64,000 nt of DNA, from positions 736,501-800,500 of the forward strand of contig NZ_RBVZ01000002.1 of assembly GCF_004000435.1 (NCBI RefSeq). Reading direction: 5' to 3'. The notes below the pieces were generated by a model. That model was not told where the DNA came from and made no database searches. It worked only from the letters and a program-made list of their open reading frames with translations. The translations under genes were made by a program, and so were the position numbers. The DNA comes from Alexandriicola marinus. Lineage in GTDB: Bacteria; Pseudomonadota; Alphaproteobacteria; Rhodobacterales; Rhodobacteraceae. This document shows positions 45,315 through 55,577 of this stretch, one piece after another. Position 1 is the stretch's first letter. The number at the start of each line of letters is the position of its first letter.

Positions 45315-45785
45315 ATGAAGGTAACGATTTGCGCCGTGGGCCGACTGCGCGCCGGCCCCGAGCGCGACCTGATCTCTGACTACCTCAAGCGATTCGACAG
45401 GACAGGCCGTGCCCTCGGGCTCGGCCCCGTCGAGATGCGCGAAGTCGAAGACCGCAAGGGCGGCGGCATGCCCGCCGAAGCGGCGCTTCTTGAAAAGGCG
45501 ATCCCCGATGGCGCGCTGATCTGCACCCTCGACGAAAGGGGGCGCGATCTGACCTCCCCCGAACTTGCCGGGCAGATCGCCCGATGGCGCGATGATGGAA
45601 GATCGGATCTGGCCTTTGTGATCGGCGGCGCCGACGGCATCGACCCTGCCCTGCGCGAAAAGGCCGATTTCGCGATTTCACTGGGCAGGATGGTCTGGCC
45701 GCACATGCTGGTTCGGGTCATGCTCAGCGAACAACTCTACCGTGCCGCCACGATCCTGTCGGGTGGCCCCTATCACCGGGCCTGA
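45315..45785 (+). CDS. rlmH: 23S rRNA (pseudouridine1915-N3)-methyltransferase RlmH
   Basis: SPOUT methyltransferase of 156 residues that methylates pseudouridine 1915 in helix 69 of 23S rRNA. The SAM knot motifs are FVIGGADGIDPALREKAD and SLGRMVWPHMLVRVMLSEQLYRA, with the C-terminal GGPYHRA. Length and sequence are canonical. It is translated 13 bp after rsfS. Confidence 0.97.
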   Translation: MKVTICAVGRLRAGPERDLISDYLKRFDRTGRALGLGPVEMREVEDRKGGGMPAEAALLEKAIPDGALICTLDERGRDLTSPELAGQIARWRDDGRSDLAFVIGGADGIDPALREKADFAISLGRMVWPHMLVRVMLSEQLYRAATILSGGPYHRA

Positions 45786-45878
45786 TCCGGGCGAATTCTT
45801 GCCTTTCGGCGCGGCGGGACCGTTCAACTTTCCGATCCAAGCCGCTACAAGGCGCACAAACACGAAAGGAACAGCCGA

Positions 45879-47402
45879 ATGTCCGGTCGCAAACCCGTGG
45901 TCTTGTGCATTCTGGATGGCTGGGGGCTGAGCGATCGCACCGAAGCCAACGCCCCCTACCTTGCCAATACACCGAACTTCGATCGTATCATGGCAAACTG
46001 CCCCAATGCGCAGCTGATCACCCACGGTCGCGACGCGGGCCTGCCCTCGGGCCAGATGGGCAATTCCGAGGTCGGGCACACGAATATCGGCGCCGGTCGG
46101 GTCGTGGCGATGGACCTTGGGCAGATCGACCTCGCGATCGAGGATGGATCCTTTGCCCAGAACGAGGAAATCAAACGGTTCTCGGCAACGCTGTCGGACA
46201 CGGGCGGGGTCGCGCACCTGATGGGCGTGATCTCGGACGGTGGGGTCCATGGCCATATCGATCATGTTGTCGCCGCCGCGGACATCATCACCAAGGCCGG
46301 CGTGCCGGTGGTCATTCACGCGATCACCGATGGCCGCGATGTGGCACCCACCTCGTCGGAGCATTTCGTGGGCGACCTGATCGACCGTCTTCCGACAGGT
46401 GCGAGCATCGGCACGGTGATCGGGCGCTACTATGCGATGGATCGCGACAACCGGTGGGAACGGGTCGAAACTGCTTATGACGCGATGGTCGGTGGAAATG
46501 GCCCCCGCGCCAAGACCCCGCTGGATGCCGTGCGCGACGCGCTTGCCGACGGCAAGACGGACGAATTCATCCCCGCCACCGTGATCGGCAACTATGCCGG
46601 CATGACAAGGGGCGACGGGCTTTTCTGCCTGAATTTCCGGGCCGACCGGGCGCGCGAAATCCTCGCGGCGATTGCCGATCCCGAATTCGACGGCTTTGAT
46701 CGGGTTCAGATGCCGGAACTGTCGGCGCGCCTTGGCATGGTTGAATATTCAGACCGGCACAAACATTGGTATCGCACCGTCTTTCCCAAGCGGGAGATCG
46801 TGAACACGCTGGGCGCCTGGGTTGCGTCCCACGGCCTGCGTCAATTCCGCCTGGCCGAGACCGAGAAATATCCTCACGTCACTTTCTTCCTCAACGGCGG
46901 GAAAGAGGAGCCCGAAAAGGGCGAAGACAGGGATATGCCCAAATCCCCCAAGGTCGCGACCTATGATCTGCAACCCGAAATGTCGGCAGGCGACGTCAGC
47001 GACAGCCTCGTCGCGGCGATTGGCGCGGGATACGACCTGATCGTGGTGAATTTCGCCAATCCCGACATGGTTGGGCACACAGGCGATCTTTCTGCCGCGA
47101 TCCGCGCCTGCGAGGCCGTGGACACGGGCCTTGGTCGCGCGCTCGAGGCACTCGAGGCGCAGGGCGGAGCCATCGTCGTGACCGCCGATCACGGCAATTG
47201 CGAGATGATGGTCGATCCCGAAACCGGCGGGCCCCACACGGCACATACCACCAATCCCGTGCCTGTCATCGTGTGTGGCGCGCCCGACGGCGCGACCCTT
47301 CGAAACGGACGGCTCGCTGATCTTGCGCCCACGGTCCTCGATCTCATGGGGCTGAATTTGCCGCCGGAAATGACCGGCAAGACCCTGATCGTGACGGACT
47401 GA
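45879..47402 (+). CDS. gpmI: 2,3-bisphosphoglycerate-independent phosphoglycerate mutase
   Basis: Glycolytic enzyme of 507 residues that interconverts 3- and 2-phosphoglycerate using two Mn ions. The N-terminal metal site is ILDGWGLSD, the phosphoserine nucleophile is in GQMGNSEVGHTNIGAG, and C-terminal metal ligands are NFANPDMVGHTGD and TADHGNCE with HTTNPVP. ATG with GAAAGGA upstream. EnvC follows after one base. Confidence 0.97.
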   Translation: MSGRKPVVLCILDGWGLSDRTEANAPYLANTPNFDRIMANCPNAQLITHGRDAGLPSGQMGNSEVGHTNIGAGRVVAMDLGQIDLAIEDGSFAQNEEIKRFSATLSDTGGVAHLMGVISDGGVHGHIDHVVAAADIITKAGVPVVIHAITDGRDVAPTSSEHFVGDLIDRLPTGASIGTVIGRYYAMDRDNRWERVETAYDAMVGGNGPRAKTPLDAVRDALADGKTDEFIPATVIGNYAGMTRGDGLFCLNFRADRAREILAAIADPEFDGFDRVQMPELSARLGMVEYSDRHKHWYRTVFPKREIVNTLGAWVASHGLRQFRLAETEKYPHVTFFLNGGKEEPEKGEDRDMPKSPKVATYDLQPEMSAGDVSDSLVAAIGAGYDLIVVNFANPDMVGHTGDLSAAIRACEAVDTGLGRALEALEAQGGAIVVTADHGNCEMMVDPETGGPHTAHTTNPVPVIVCGAPDGATLRNGRLADLAPTVLDLMGLNLPPEMTGKTLIVTD

Positions 47403-47403
47403 G

Positions 47404-48522
47404 ATGCGCAGATTATCGCTGCTTCTGGTTTTTCTTTCGGGCCCGGTCTGGGCTCAGGGCGATACCGCGGCCACAGCCGCGGCTGCCGCAGAAAGACTGG
47501 AAGCGGCGGCGGTCCTGCTCAACGAGGCGGGCAGCTCGCGCGACAGGGTCGCTGCACTGACCGAGACGGTTCAGGCCTATGAAGACGGGCTTGTCGCCCT
47601 GCGGGACGGATTGCGACGCGCCGCGATTCGCGAACGCGCCCTGCGCACCGAACTCGAGGCACGCTCGGAGGAGGTCGGTGAATTGCTGGCCGCGCTTCAG
47701 ATCATGGGCCGTGCGCCCGCGCCGCTCTTGCTGTTGCATCCTTCCGGACCGCTGGGAACGGCCCGGTCTGGAATGCTCGTCTCCGAGGTGACACCGGCCG
47801 TCCAGACCCGGGTCGATGCGTTGCGCGCCGACCTCGAAGAAGTGACGCAGCTGCGTGACCTGCAGGTCAGCGCAGCCGAAACCCTGCAAGAGGGGCTGGT
47901 CGGCGCACAGGAAGCGCGGTCACAGCTGGCCAACGCGATCCAGAACCGCACGGATCTGCCCCGCCGGTTCACCGAGGATCCTGTTGCGACCGCCGTCCTG
48001 ATCGCATCGACTGAAACGCTCGATGCCTTTGCAAGCGGTCTGGCCGATGTTGTGGATCGTGAACTCGCGGGGCCGGTTCCCGATGCCACCGATCGCAAGG
48101 GCACGCTGCCCCTGCCCGTTCAGGGCGAGGTGATCCGACGCGCCGGAGAGGCCGATGCCGCGGGGATCGTCCGCCCCGGCATCGTGATCGCCGCCCGTCC
48201 CCGGTCGCTCGTGACGACACCCGCGGCGGCGACCATACGGTTTCGCGGGCCGCTTCTGGACTATGGCAATGTCATCATCCTTGAACCGGCGGCGGACGTG
48301 CTGTTCGTGATCGCGGGTCTTGCCGAGGTGTTCGGCGAAGCCGGGCAAGTGATCCCGGAAGGCGCGCCGCTGGGCCTGATGGGCGGATCCACCCCTGGTG
48401 TTGACGCGATTTTGACTGAAACTCTGACGACAGGAGCGGGCAGCCGGAGCGAGACGCTTTATCTCGAGGTGAGAGAAGGGCAGTCTGTGCCAGATCCGGC
48501 GACATGGTTCGCGATTCAATGA
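47404..48522 (+). CDS. Murein hydrolase activator EnvC-like (degenerate LytM)
   Basis: Exported protein of 372 residues. Signal peptide MRRLSLLLVFLSGPVWAQ. Residues 20-200 are predicted coiled coil (repeated EEV, LEEV and RDLQV-type heptads). The C-terminal LytM fold (GIVRPGIVIAARPRSLVTTP, LLDYGNVIILEP) lacks the HxH and the first His-Asp of active M23 peptidases, as in EnvC activators of amidases. It starts 1 bp after gpmI and is followed by ctpA, a common order in Rhodobacteraceae. Confidence 0.88.
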   Translation: MRRLSLLLVFLSGPVWAQGDTAATAAAAAERLEAAAVLLNEAGSSRDRVAALTETVQAYEDGLVALRDGLRRAAIRERALRTELEARSEEVGELLAALQIMGRAPAPLLLLHPSGPLGTARSGMLVSEVTPAVQTRVDALRADLEEVTQLRDLQVSAAETLQEGLVGAQEARSQLANAIQNRTDLPRRFTEDPVATAVLIASTETLDAFASGLADVVDRELAGPVPDATDRKGTLPLPVQGEVIRRAGEADAAGIVRPGIVIAARPRSLVTTPAAATIRFRGPLLDYGNVIILEPAADVLFVIAGLAEVFGEAGQVIPEGAPLGLMGGSTPGVDAILTETLTTGAGSRSETLYLEVREGQSVPDPATWFAIQ

Positions 48523-48541
48523 GACATATGGGAAGGCAGGC

Positions 48542-49894
48542 ATGAAAAAATTCTTGATGGCCGCGGTTGGCGGCACGTTTCTAGGCCTCGTGACCACGTC
48601 ACAGATCGCGGGCCCCCTTGTCGCGCAGGAGGCCGAACGCAATTCAAGCGTCTACGAACAACTTGATCTGTTCGGCGACATCTTCGAACGGATCCGCGCG
48701 CAATACGTCGAGGAAGTCGATCCGTCCGAACTTATCGAGGCCGCAATCGACGGAATGCTGACCTCGCTCGATCCGCATTCCAGCTATCTCAGCCCCGAGG
48801 ATGCCGCCGACATGCGGTTCCAGACCCGTGGCGAATTCGGCGGCCTCGGCATCGAGGTCACGCAGGAAGAGGGTTGGGTCAAGGTCGTCTCGCCAATGGA
48901 CGGAACGCCTGCTGACGCCGCCGGTATTCAGGCGGGGGATTTCATCACCGCCGTCGATGGCGTCAATACACTTGGCCTCACGCTTGACGAAGCGGTCGAG
49001 ATGATGCGCGGGCCCGTCGGTTCCGAGATCATCATCACGGTCGTCCGCGAGGGCGAGACCGAACCCTTCGAGGTGTCGATCATCCGCGACACGATCCGGC
49101 TGACGGCCGTGCGCGCCCGGTCCGAAGGGGAAAGCGTCGTTTTGCGGATCAGCACGTTCAACGACCAGACATTGCCGAACCTGCGCGACGGTCTGGCCGA
49201 GCAGATTGCCGAGGCCGGTGGCGTGGACAACGTCAATGGCATCGTGATCGACCTGCGCAACAATCCCGGCGGCCTGTTCAACCAGGCGATCTATGTGGCC
49301 GACGCCTTCCTTGACGCGGGTGAGATCGTTTCGACCCGGGGCCGTCAGCCCGAGGATGGCGATCGCTATAACGCGACGCCGGGTGACCTTGCCGAAGGTC
49401 TGCCGATCGTCGTTCTGATCAACGGCGGCTCGGCCAGTTCGTCCGAAATCGTGGCCGGCGCGCTTCAGGATCATCGCCGCGCGATCGTCGTGGGCACGCA
49501 ATCCTTCGGCAAGGGGTCGGTCCAGACCGTCATGCCCCTGCGGGGTGACGGCGCGATGCGGATCACGACGGCGCGCTACTACACCCCGTCGGGCCGGTCG
49601 ATCCAGGCGCTGGGCATTTCGCCCGACATCATCGTCGAACAGCCGCCCCGCCGCCCGCAATCCGAAGAGGAAGAGGATGCCCAGTTCATCAGCGAGGCGG
49701 ATCTGCCCGATGCCCTGTCGAACGAGACGCTGACCGAGGATCAGCTTCGGGTGATCGAAGAGGATCGCGCCCGCGCAGAAGCATCCGCCGCGCTGCGCGA
49801 GCAGGATTATCAGCTGGCCTATGCGCTCGATATTCTGAAGGGTCTTTCGGCTCTTGCTCCGGCCCGGGCAACTCCGACGACAACGGCGGAGTGA
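48542..49894 (+). CDS. ctpA: Carboxy-terminal processing protease (S41)
   Basis: Periplasmic protease of 450 residues. Signal peptide in residues 1-30 ([17 protein letters not shown]). PDZ domain near 95-175 ([30 protein letters not shown]). The Ser-Lys dyad is in [15 protein letters not shown] and [14 protein letters not shown]-terminal acidic, Ala-rich extension. ATG follows GGAAGG. Its stop overlaps the rppH GTG start by four bases. Trims periplasmic proteins and, with EnvC nearby, likely controls cell-wall hydrolysis. Confidence 0.95.
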   Translation: MKKFLMAAVGGTFLGLVTTSQIAGPLVAQEAERNSSVYEQLDLFGDIFERIRAQYVEEVDPSELIEAAIDGMLTSLDPHSSYLSPEDAADMRFQTRGEFGGLGIEVTQEEGWVKVVSPMDGTPADAAGIQAGDFITAVDGVNTLGLTLDEAVEMMRGPVGSEIIITVVREGETEPFEVSIIRDTIRLTAVRARSEGESVVLRISTFNDQTLPNLRDGLAEQIAEAGGVDNVNGIVIDLRNNPGGLFNQAIYVADAFLDAGEIVSTRGRQPEDGDRYNATPGDLAEGLPIVVLINGGSASSSEIVAGALQDHRRAIVVGTQSFGKGSVQTVMPLRGDGAMRITTARYYTPSGRSIQALGISPDIIVEQPPRRPQSEEEEDAQFISEADLPDALSNETLTEDQLRVIEEDRARAEASAALREQDYQLAYALDILKGLSALAPARATPTTTAE

Positions 49895-50403
49895 TCCGGG
49901 TGACCGCGAACGACACCGTCCCCTCCGCCGAACAGATCGCACTGCTGCCCTACAGGCCCTGCGTCGGCGTGATGCTTGTCAATGCGGAGGGGCGGGTCTT
50001 CGTGGGTCAGCGGCGCGACTGGCCGGAACCGGCATGGCAGATGCCACAAGGCGGCATCGACGAGGGTGAACCGGCCCGTGAGGCCGCCTTGCGCGAACTG
50101 GAAGAGGAAACCGGCGTCAGCCGCGATCTGGTGCGGATCGAACACGAAACGGCGGGATGGATCCCCTATGATCTGCCCCTGGAAATCGTGAACAAGCGCT
50201 GGAAGGGCCGGTTTCGCGGACAGGAACAGAAATGGTTCCTGATGCGGTTTCTCGGAACGGACGACCAAGTGAATATCGAAACGGCCGAGCCCGAATTTTC
50301 GGTCTGGCGCTGGGCTGACCCCAAGGATCTGGTTCCGGGAATCGTCCCATTCAAGCGGGAGGTCTATGCCCGCGTTCTGGATGAATTGGGGGACCTGATA
50401 TGA
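49891..50403 (+). CDS. rppH: RNA pyrophosphohydrolase
   Basis: Nudix hydrolase of 170 residues that removes pyrophosphate from 5' triphosphate mRNA and starts decay. Nudix box: [22 protein letters not shown]. Start and end [12 protein letters not shown] and [10 protein letters not shown] are as in RppH. GTG start at 49891 overlaps the ctpA stop (GTGA); its stop overlaps the next ATG (ATGA). It is therefore part of the envC-ctpA transcription unit. Confidence 0.96.
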   Translation: MIRVTANDTVPSAEQIALLPYRPCVGVMLVNAEGRVFVGQRRDWPEPAWQMPQGGIDEGEPAREAALRELEEETGVSRDLVRIEHETAGWIPYDLPLEIVNKRWKGRFRGQEQKWFLMRFLGTDDQVNIETAEPEFSVWRWADPKDLVPGIVPFKREVYARVLDELGDLI

Positions 50404-50897
50404 CCATGGCGTCACGCATCTTCGCAATCGCAGCACTTGCCGGCCTGACGGCGGGGCCAGCGCTTTCCCTGTCCTGCATGCGGCCCGACCCCGTCCGCGC
50501 ATTCGGACAGGCCGCCGCGTCGGAGGACCGGTATGTCGTCCTGTATGGCAGCTTTGCCTTTGACGGATCGGCCATGCCGTCCTTTGACGACCGCAGTGAT
50601 ACCGAGACGATCGACCCGGTTCCGGCAACCTTTTCGGGAATGGCGCTCAACACCGACGGGTTCACCATCCCGTACACGACGGACCTTTGGCTTCAGCCCA
50701 CCTGCGCAGGCATCTGGTGCGGCGGCATGCAACCGGCCGACGATGTTCTGGCCTTTGTCCGGGATCGGGGCGACGGCACCTATGAACTGGAGCTTGGGCC
50801 CTGCCCCGCCTGGGCCTTTTTCGATCCCTCCGCGCAGGTTCTGGATCGAATGGCGGCCTGCCTTGCCGGCACGGCTGAATGCGATCCCGGCCGCTAG
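50400..50897 (+). CDS. Exported protein of unknown function
   Basis: Protein of 165 residues with a signal peptide ([17 protein letters not shown], residues 7-23). The mature part has six or more Cys, including [26 protein letters not shown] and [10 protein letters not shown], probably forming disulphides in the periplasm. It is translationally coupled to rppH by an ATGA overlap. I recognise no family. Downstream is a promoter region for the DegP-type gene. Confidence 0.72.
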   Translation: MTMASRIFAIAALAGLTAGPALSLSCMRPDPVRAFGQAAASEDRYVVLYGSFAFDGSAMPSFDDRSDTETIDPVPATFSGMALNTDGFTIPYTTDLWLQPTCAGIWCGGMQPADDVLAFVRDRGDGTYELELGPCPAWAFFDPSAQVLDRMAACLAGTAECDPGR

Positions 50898-51009
50898 GCT
50901 TCACCTGCGCGTGACAAAGTATGCATTTTTGTAAGGCTGCGGCCACGCATCTGTGAAACCCGGCATCTATGTCTGTCTCATCGACCAGTCAGAGACAGGA
51001 GTTCTCACG

Positions 51010-52116
51010 ATGCCAAGTTTGCGAACTGCACGCAGCCTGTCGCTTGCGGCCATGTTGGCCACCGCGACCGCCCTTACCATTCCCACAACGTCCCTTGCCG
51101 CCCCGGAAGGCGGATATGCCGACCTGGTCGAGCAGGTTTCGCCCAGCGTCGTCTTTATCGAGGTGACCGGTGCAGCCCCCGCCGAGATGGAGCTTCCTCC
51201 CGGGTTCGACAACGAGGAGTTCCGCCGCCGCTTTGGTGACCGTTTCCCCGGGATGCCGTTCCCCGACATGGACCCCGAGCCGATGCGGGGCCTTGGAACC
51301 GGGTTCGTGATCTCGGAAGACGGTCTTCTGGTAACCAACAACCATGTGATCGACGGCGCATCGGAAATCTCGGTCACCTTCGAAGATGGCCGCACCTTCA
51401 CCGCCGAGGTCGTGGGCAGAGACCGGCTGACGGATGTGGCGCTTCTTCAGATCGACAGCGACGAGACCTTTGCCGCGCTGAAATTCGGTGATTCCGAGGC
51501 GATGCGCCGTGGCGATGACGTGATGGCCATTGGCAATCCCTTCGGCCTTGGCGGCACCGTCACGACGGGGATCGTCTCGGCTCTGGCGCGCGACATCAAT
51601 TCCGGGCCTTACGACAACTTCATCCAGACCGATGCAGCGATCAATCGGGGCAATTCCGGCGGCCCGCTGTTCAATGACGATGGCGAGGTGATCGGCATGA
51701 ACACCGCGATCTTTTCGCGGTCGGGCGGATCGAACGGGATCGGCTTCGCCGTGCCGTCGAACATGATCGAACGGGTTGTCACCGACCTTGCCGATGACGG
51801 CACGATCTCGCGCGGGTGGCTTGGCGTCCAGATCGGCCCGATGAGCGAAGAGGTCGCCAATGTCCTTGGCTACGACACGCCCGTCGGCGCGGTGGTCGGC
51901 GACGTGACGCCCAACAGCCCGGCGGAACGCGCAGGCTTTGCCAATGGCGACATCATCCTCGAAGTCGAGGGACAGGAGCTTGAGGATCCGCAGGCTCTTC
52001 AGCGGGCGATCGCCGATATTCAGCCCGGCACCGATGTCGACGTGACCATCTTCCGCAAGGGTCAGCAGATGACGCTGGACGTCACGCTTGGCGAGCTGCC
52101 CACAAGCGACACCTGA
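51010..52116 (+). CDS. DegP/DegQ-type periplasmic serine protease
   Basis: Trypsin-fold HtrA protease of 368 residues with one PDZ domain. Signal peptide ends near TTSLAA. Catalytic triad: His in VTNNHVIDGA, Asp in RLTDVALLQID, Ser in NRGNSGGPLFN. The PDZ is at about residues 275-360 (VVGDVTPNSPAERAGFANGD). One PDZ only fits DegS/DegQ-like variants. ATG at 51010 with CAGGAG upstream. The adjacent two-component genes on the other strand may share envelope-stress functions. Confidence 0.92.
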   Translation: MPSLRTARSLSLAAMLATATALTIPTTSLAAPEGGYADLVEQVSPSVVFIEVTGAAPAEMELPPGFDNEEFRRRFGDRFPGMPFPDMDPEPMRGLGTGFVISEDGLLVTNNHVIDGASEISVTFEDGRTFTAEVVGRDRLTDVALLQIDSDETFAALKFGDSEAMRRGDDVMAIGNPFGLGGTVTTGIVSALARDINSGPYDNFIQTDAAINRGNSGGPLFNDDGEVIGMNTAIFSRSGGSNGIGFAVPSNMIERVVTDLADDGTISRGWLGVQIGPMSEEVANVLGYDTPVGAVVGDVTPNSPAERAGFANGDIILEVEGQELEDPQALQRAIADIQPGTDVDVTIFRKGQQMTLDVTLGELPTSDT

Positions 52117-52200
52117 TATCGCGCAAGACCCCGTCCCGGGGCTCTACTCCAGCGATGCCTTCGCGCCGCCCGAATCCCCTCCGGGCGGCGCGAAGCGCGT

Positions 52201-53553
52201 TCAGGCCTCTGGAAATGTCAGCGTGACAGAGAGCCCGGGGCCCGCATCACCCAGTTCCAGCTTGGCGCCATGCAAATCGGCGATGGCCGAAACAAGCGCG
52301 AGCCCAAGGCCGCTGCCCTCGGTCGTCCGGCTCCGCTCAAGCCGGTAGTGACGTTTGAGGACATTGGCCCGTTCTTCCTTCGGAATGCCCGGCCCGTCAT
52401 CCGTCACCTGCAGGAACGGACGGGGCTTTGCCCCGACCTTGACGTCGATCCGGCTGCCCGGAGGGGCATGTCGCAAGGCGTTCTCGATCAGGTTGGCCGT
52501 CACCTGACCCAGAAGCTGTCGTTCCCCCGTGACGGGCGCGGGCCCATCGCGCACAAGCACGAGCTTGTGGCCGCTTTCCTCGGCTGTCGGTTCAAAGACA
52601 TCGACGATCCCGGCCACGACCTCGGCCAGATCCATCCGGGTGAACCTTTCTTCGATCCGGCCCCCTTCGATCTGGGCGATTTGAAGCAGCGATTGAAACG
52701 TCTTGACGATGCCTGTCGTCTCTTTGCGGGCGCGCGCGGCGATCTCGGCCTGTTCCCCCGAAAGGCCCGCCTCCTCCAGCCGCGACAACAGGACCGAGAC
52801 CCGCTGAATCGGTGTCTTGAGGTCATGTGCGATATCGGCCGAAACCTGCTTGAGCGAGGCGATCGATGCCGCCTGTGCGACAGCCATCCTGTTCACCGCG
52901 CGCCCGATATCGGCGATGTCGTCGGGCGCGTCGTCCAGCCCGGTCACCCGCGCCTCGAGATTGCCGCCGGTCATCTCGCGAAGCGTGCCCCGGATCGCCT
53001 CGACCCGGTCGCGGGCCCGGCGCGCCGACCACAGGCCCAGCACCGACCCGATCGCCAGAGTCGGCAGAAGGTTCACCACGAGGACGATCCCGAAGATGCG
53101 GAACAGATCCTCGACGTGATCGCGGTTGCGGGCCAGCGTCAGCTGACCATTGCCGACCCGGCCCTCGACCACGAGATAGCTGTCGGCCAGCTGGTCTTCT
53201 GACAGCGGGATCTCGGAGGCGCCCACGATCGAAAGGCCGCCCAGAGACGGCAATCCCTGCACATTCGAAAACCGGTTCCCATCGTCGGACCGGTAATCGA
53301 TGATCGTCGTCCGGGGTGGCACGGTCGTGATCTCCTCGATCACCTTTTCGACCAGGTCCCTTTGCCGTCGTTCCAGCCGGTAGCTTTCGAATTCCTGCAA
53401 GACCTGTTCGCGCAGGACCGCGTCGGCCGAGCGTTCGACGATCATGTAGGCCGCCCCGAAGCTGAGCGCCGTCGACACCGAGAATACCGCAATCAGGCGC
53501 ACGGTCAGACGGAGCGGCGTCGACCTGAAGATCGCTCCGCGTGCGCGGGTCAT
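52201..53553 (-). CDS. Sensor histidine kinase
   Basis: Membrane kinase of 450 residues. Two helices (about 15-36, and 150-172 IFGIVLVVNLLPTLAIGSVL) flank a periplasmic sensor. A HAMP domain follows. The H-box is DIAHDLKTPIQRV, the N-box NLIENALRHA, G1 DDGPGIPKEE and G2 EGSGLGLALV. ATG at 53553 overlaps the stop of the response regulator by four bases. The pair lies convergent with the DegP-type gene. Confidence 0.93.
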   Translation of the reverse strand: MTRARGAIFRSTPLRLTVRLIAVFSVSTALSFGAAYMIVERSADAVLREQVLQEFESYRLERRQRDLVEKVIEEITTVPPRTTIIDYRSDDGNRFSNVQGLPSLGGLSIVGASEIPLSEDQLADSYLVVEGRVGNGQLTLARNRDHVEDLFRIFGIVLVVNLLPTLAIGSVLGLWSARRARDRVEAIRGTLREMTGGNLEARVTGLDDAPDDIADIGRAVNRMAVAQAASIASLKQVSADIAHDLKTPIQRVSVLLSRLEEAGLSGEQAEIAARARKETTGIVKTFQSLLQIAQIEGGRIEERFTRMDLAEVVAGIVDVFEPTAEESGHKLVLVRDGPAPVTGERQLLGQVTANLIENALRHAPPGSRIDVKVGAKPRPFLQVTDDGPGIPKEERANVLKRHYRLERSRTTEGSGLGLALVSAIADLHGAKLELGDAGPGLSVTLTFPEA

Positions 53554-54224
53554 TCCACGTCGATCCGATAGCCCGAGCCGCGCACCGTCTTGATCAGTTC
53601 GGTGTCGAACGGCTTGTCGACCTTGGCCCGCAGGCGGCTGATATGGGTTTCGACCACATTCGTCTGGGGATCGAAATGGATGTCCCACACCGACTCGAGC
53701 AGCATGGTCCGGGTCTGCACCCGTCCCTTGCGGCGCAAGAGGTGCTCTAGAAGGGCGAATTCCCGGGGCAGAAGGTCGATCTCCTGCCCGCCACGGGTCA
53801 CTTTCCGGGTCAGCAGATTCATCTCAAGATCCCGGGCCGACAGGACGGTAGGCTCGTCAGACACCGGTGGCCGGCGACCCAGCGCATTGATCCGGGCCGA
53901 CAATTCGCCGAAGGCGAAGGGCTTGACGAGGTAATCGTCGGCGCCGGCGTTCAGCCCCTCGATCCGATCCTCGACCCCGCCCAGCGCGGTCAGCATCAGA
54001 ACGGGCGCCTTCTGTCCCGCGCCCCGCAATGTCTTGACCACGGCCAGCCCATCGATGCCGGGCAACATGCGATCAACGACGATCACGTCGTATTGGCCGA
54101 CCGTAGCCTGAACGAGGCCGTCATTGCCGGTGTCGATATAATCGACGGAATGGCCCTCCTGCCTGAGCCCGTCGGTGATATAGGCACCGGTCGTCTCGTC
54201 GTCTTCGATGACAAGTATTTTCAT
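53550..54224 (-). CDS. OmpR-family response regulator
   Basis: Regulator of 224 residues: receiver domain 1-115 (LVIEDDETTG, phospho-accepting Asp in IVVDRMLPG, Lys in DDYLVKPFAF) and winged HTH 125-220 (LTRKVTRGGQEIDLLPREF, LESVWDIHFDPQTNVVETHIS RLR in the recognition region). I chose the ATG at 54224 with GGGGA upstream; ATG 54236 is alternative. First gene of the pair with the kinase. Confidence 0.94.
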   Translation of the reverse strand: MKILVIEDDETTGAYITDGLRQEGHSVDYIDTGNDGLVQATVGQYDVIVVDRMLPGIDGLAVVKTLRGAGQKAPVLMLTALGGVEDRIEGLNAGADDYLVKPFAFGELSARINALGRRPPVSDEPTVLSARDLEMNLLTRKVTRGGQEIDLLPREFALLEHLLRRKGRVQTRTMLLESVWDIHFDPQTNVVETHISRLRAKVDKPFDTELIKTVRGSGYRIDVE

Positions 54225-54335
54225 CGGGTTCCCCATGCCTCCCTGCCCGGCAGGATCTGATGCTGACGGCAAGGGTTCAAGCGTATCATATGCAGACAGG
54301 TTCGACCTTGCTGCATCATGACAGGGATGTAAGGT

Positions 54336-55577
54336 TCACTCCCCCGCGCGCAACCGATCAAGAAGGGATGCCGGAGCATATCCGTCAGGGATCAGTCCAC
54401 GCGCCTGTTGATAGGCGCGGATCGCGTTGACCGTGTTCGGCCCGATCAGGCCGTCGACGCCCAGCGTATCGAAACCCGCCGCCGACAACAGGCGTTGAAG
54501 CTCCCGGCGTTCCTCAAAGGTCAGCGCGCGGTCACCATAGGGCCAGTCGCTGGTGATCGGCCCACCGCCCCGAAGACGATCCGCCAGATGACCGACCGCG
54601 ATCACATAGGCATCGGCGGTGTTGTACCGCTCGAGCGCTGCGAAATTGTCATAGACAAGGAACGCGGCCCCACCTGCCCCGGCAGGCAGAAGAACCGACG
54701 CACGCCCATGATCGGGCATCGCGGCACCATCGGCCCGGGCCACACCCATCGCAGCCCACGCCTGTTCGTCACGCAGGATGCGGCGGTCGGCCTGCATGTA
54801 GTCGAACCCGTCAGGCAGAGTGATTTCGAACCCCCAGGGCTGGCCGCTCTTCCAGCCCGCATTGCGAAGGAAATTCGCTGCTGAAGCCAGGGCATCGTCG
54901 GGCGCGTCCTCCCAGATGTCGCGCCGCCCGTCACCGTCGAAATCGACGGCGAGCGCCTCGAACGAGGTCGGCATGAACTGCGTGTGCCCCATCGCGCCGG
55001 CCCAGCTTCCCCGCAGCCTCTCGGCGGTCGTATCGCCGTTTTCAAGAATGCGCAGCGCCGCGATCAACTGGGTCTCGAAGAACGCGCCACGCCGCCCGTC
55101 GGCCGCCAGTGTCGCAAGCGCCGACAGCGTGTCGGTATCGCCGCGCACCGCGCCATAGGCGCTTTCCAATCCCCAGATCGCCGCGATGATATGCCGATCC
55201 ACGCCGTATTGGGCCTCGATCCGATCAAAGAGACCCGCATGCCGTTCAAGCGCCCGACGGCCATTGTCGATCCGCGCGTCGGAGACCGCGGTCTCGAGAT
55301 AGACCCAGACCGGTCTGCTGAATTCGAACTGGGTGCGGTCGCGCTCGATCACCGATTCGAGCGGTCGGATATCGCCCAGCACCGCCAGCGTTTCGGCAGA
55401 GATGCCTTCATTCCGCGCGCGCTGTCGAAACGAAGCCAGCCAATCGTCAAAGCTTGCAGATATCGTCGTGTCCACGGGTCGAGGCTCCCATTCCGGGTCG
55501 GGAACGACAATCTCGGCCATCGCCGTCCCAGCGGCAAGGATCAACGACCCGATCAACATCGCATGACGGCGCATCAT
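54336..55577 (-). CDS. Lytic murein transglycosylase, MltB-like (copy 1)
   Basis: Protein of 413 residues with a signal peptide (MLIGSLILAAGTAMA). The transglycosylase core carries the catalytic Glu in IWGLESAYGAVRG and GSWAGAMGHTQFMPTSF, and a C-terminal peptidoglycan-binding motif (FDTLGVDGLIGPNTVNAIR). It cleaves the MurNAc-GlcNAc bond with formation of 1,6-anhydro ends. ATGA overlap with the upstream paralogue: the pair is a tandem duplication. Confidence 0.93.
   Translation of the reverse strand: MMRRHAMLIGSLILAAGTAMAEIVVPDPEWEPRPVDTTISASFDDWLASFRQRARNEGISAETLAVLGDIRPLESVIERDRTQFEFSRPVWVYLETAVSDARIDNGRRALERHAGLFDRIEAQYGVDRHIIAAIWGLESAYGAVRGDTDTLSALATLAADGRRGAFFETQLIAALRILENGDTTAERLRGSWAGAMGHTQFMPTSFEALAVDFDGDGRRDIWEDAPDDALASAANFLRNAGWKSGQPWGFEITLPDGFDYMQADRRILRDEQAWAAMGVARADGAAMPDHGRASVLLPAGAGGAAFLVYDNFAALERYNTADAYVIAVGHLADRLRGGGPITSDWPYGDRALTFEERRELQRLLSAAGFDTLGVDGLIGPNTVNAIRAYQQARGLIPDGYAPASLLDRLRAGE

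Noticed and set aside
50898-51009. Sigma-E or CtrA promoter for the DegP-type gene
   Set aside because: No match to a known consensus that I could defend by eye.
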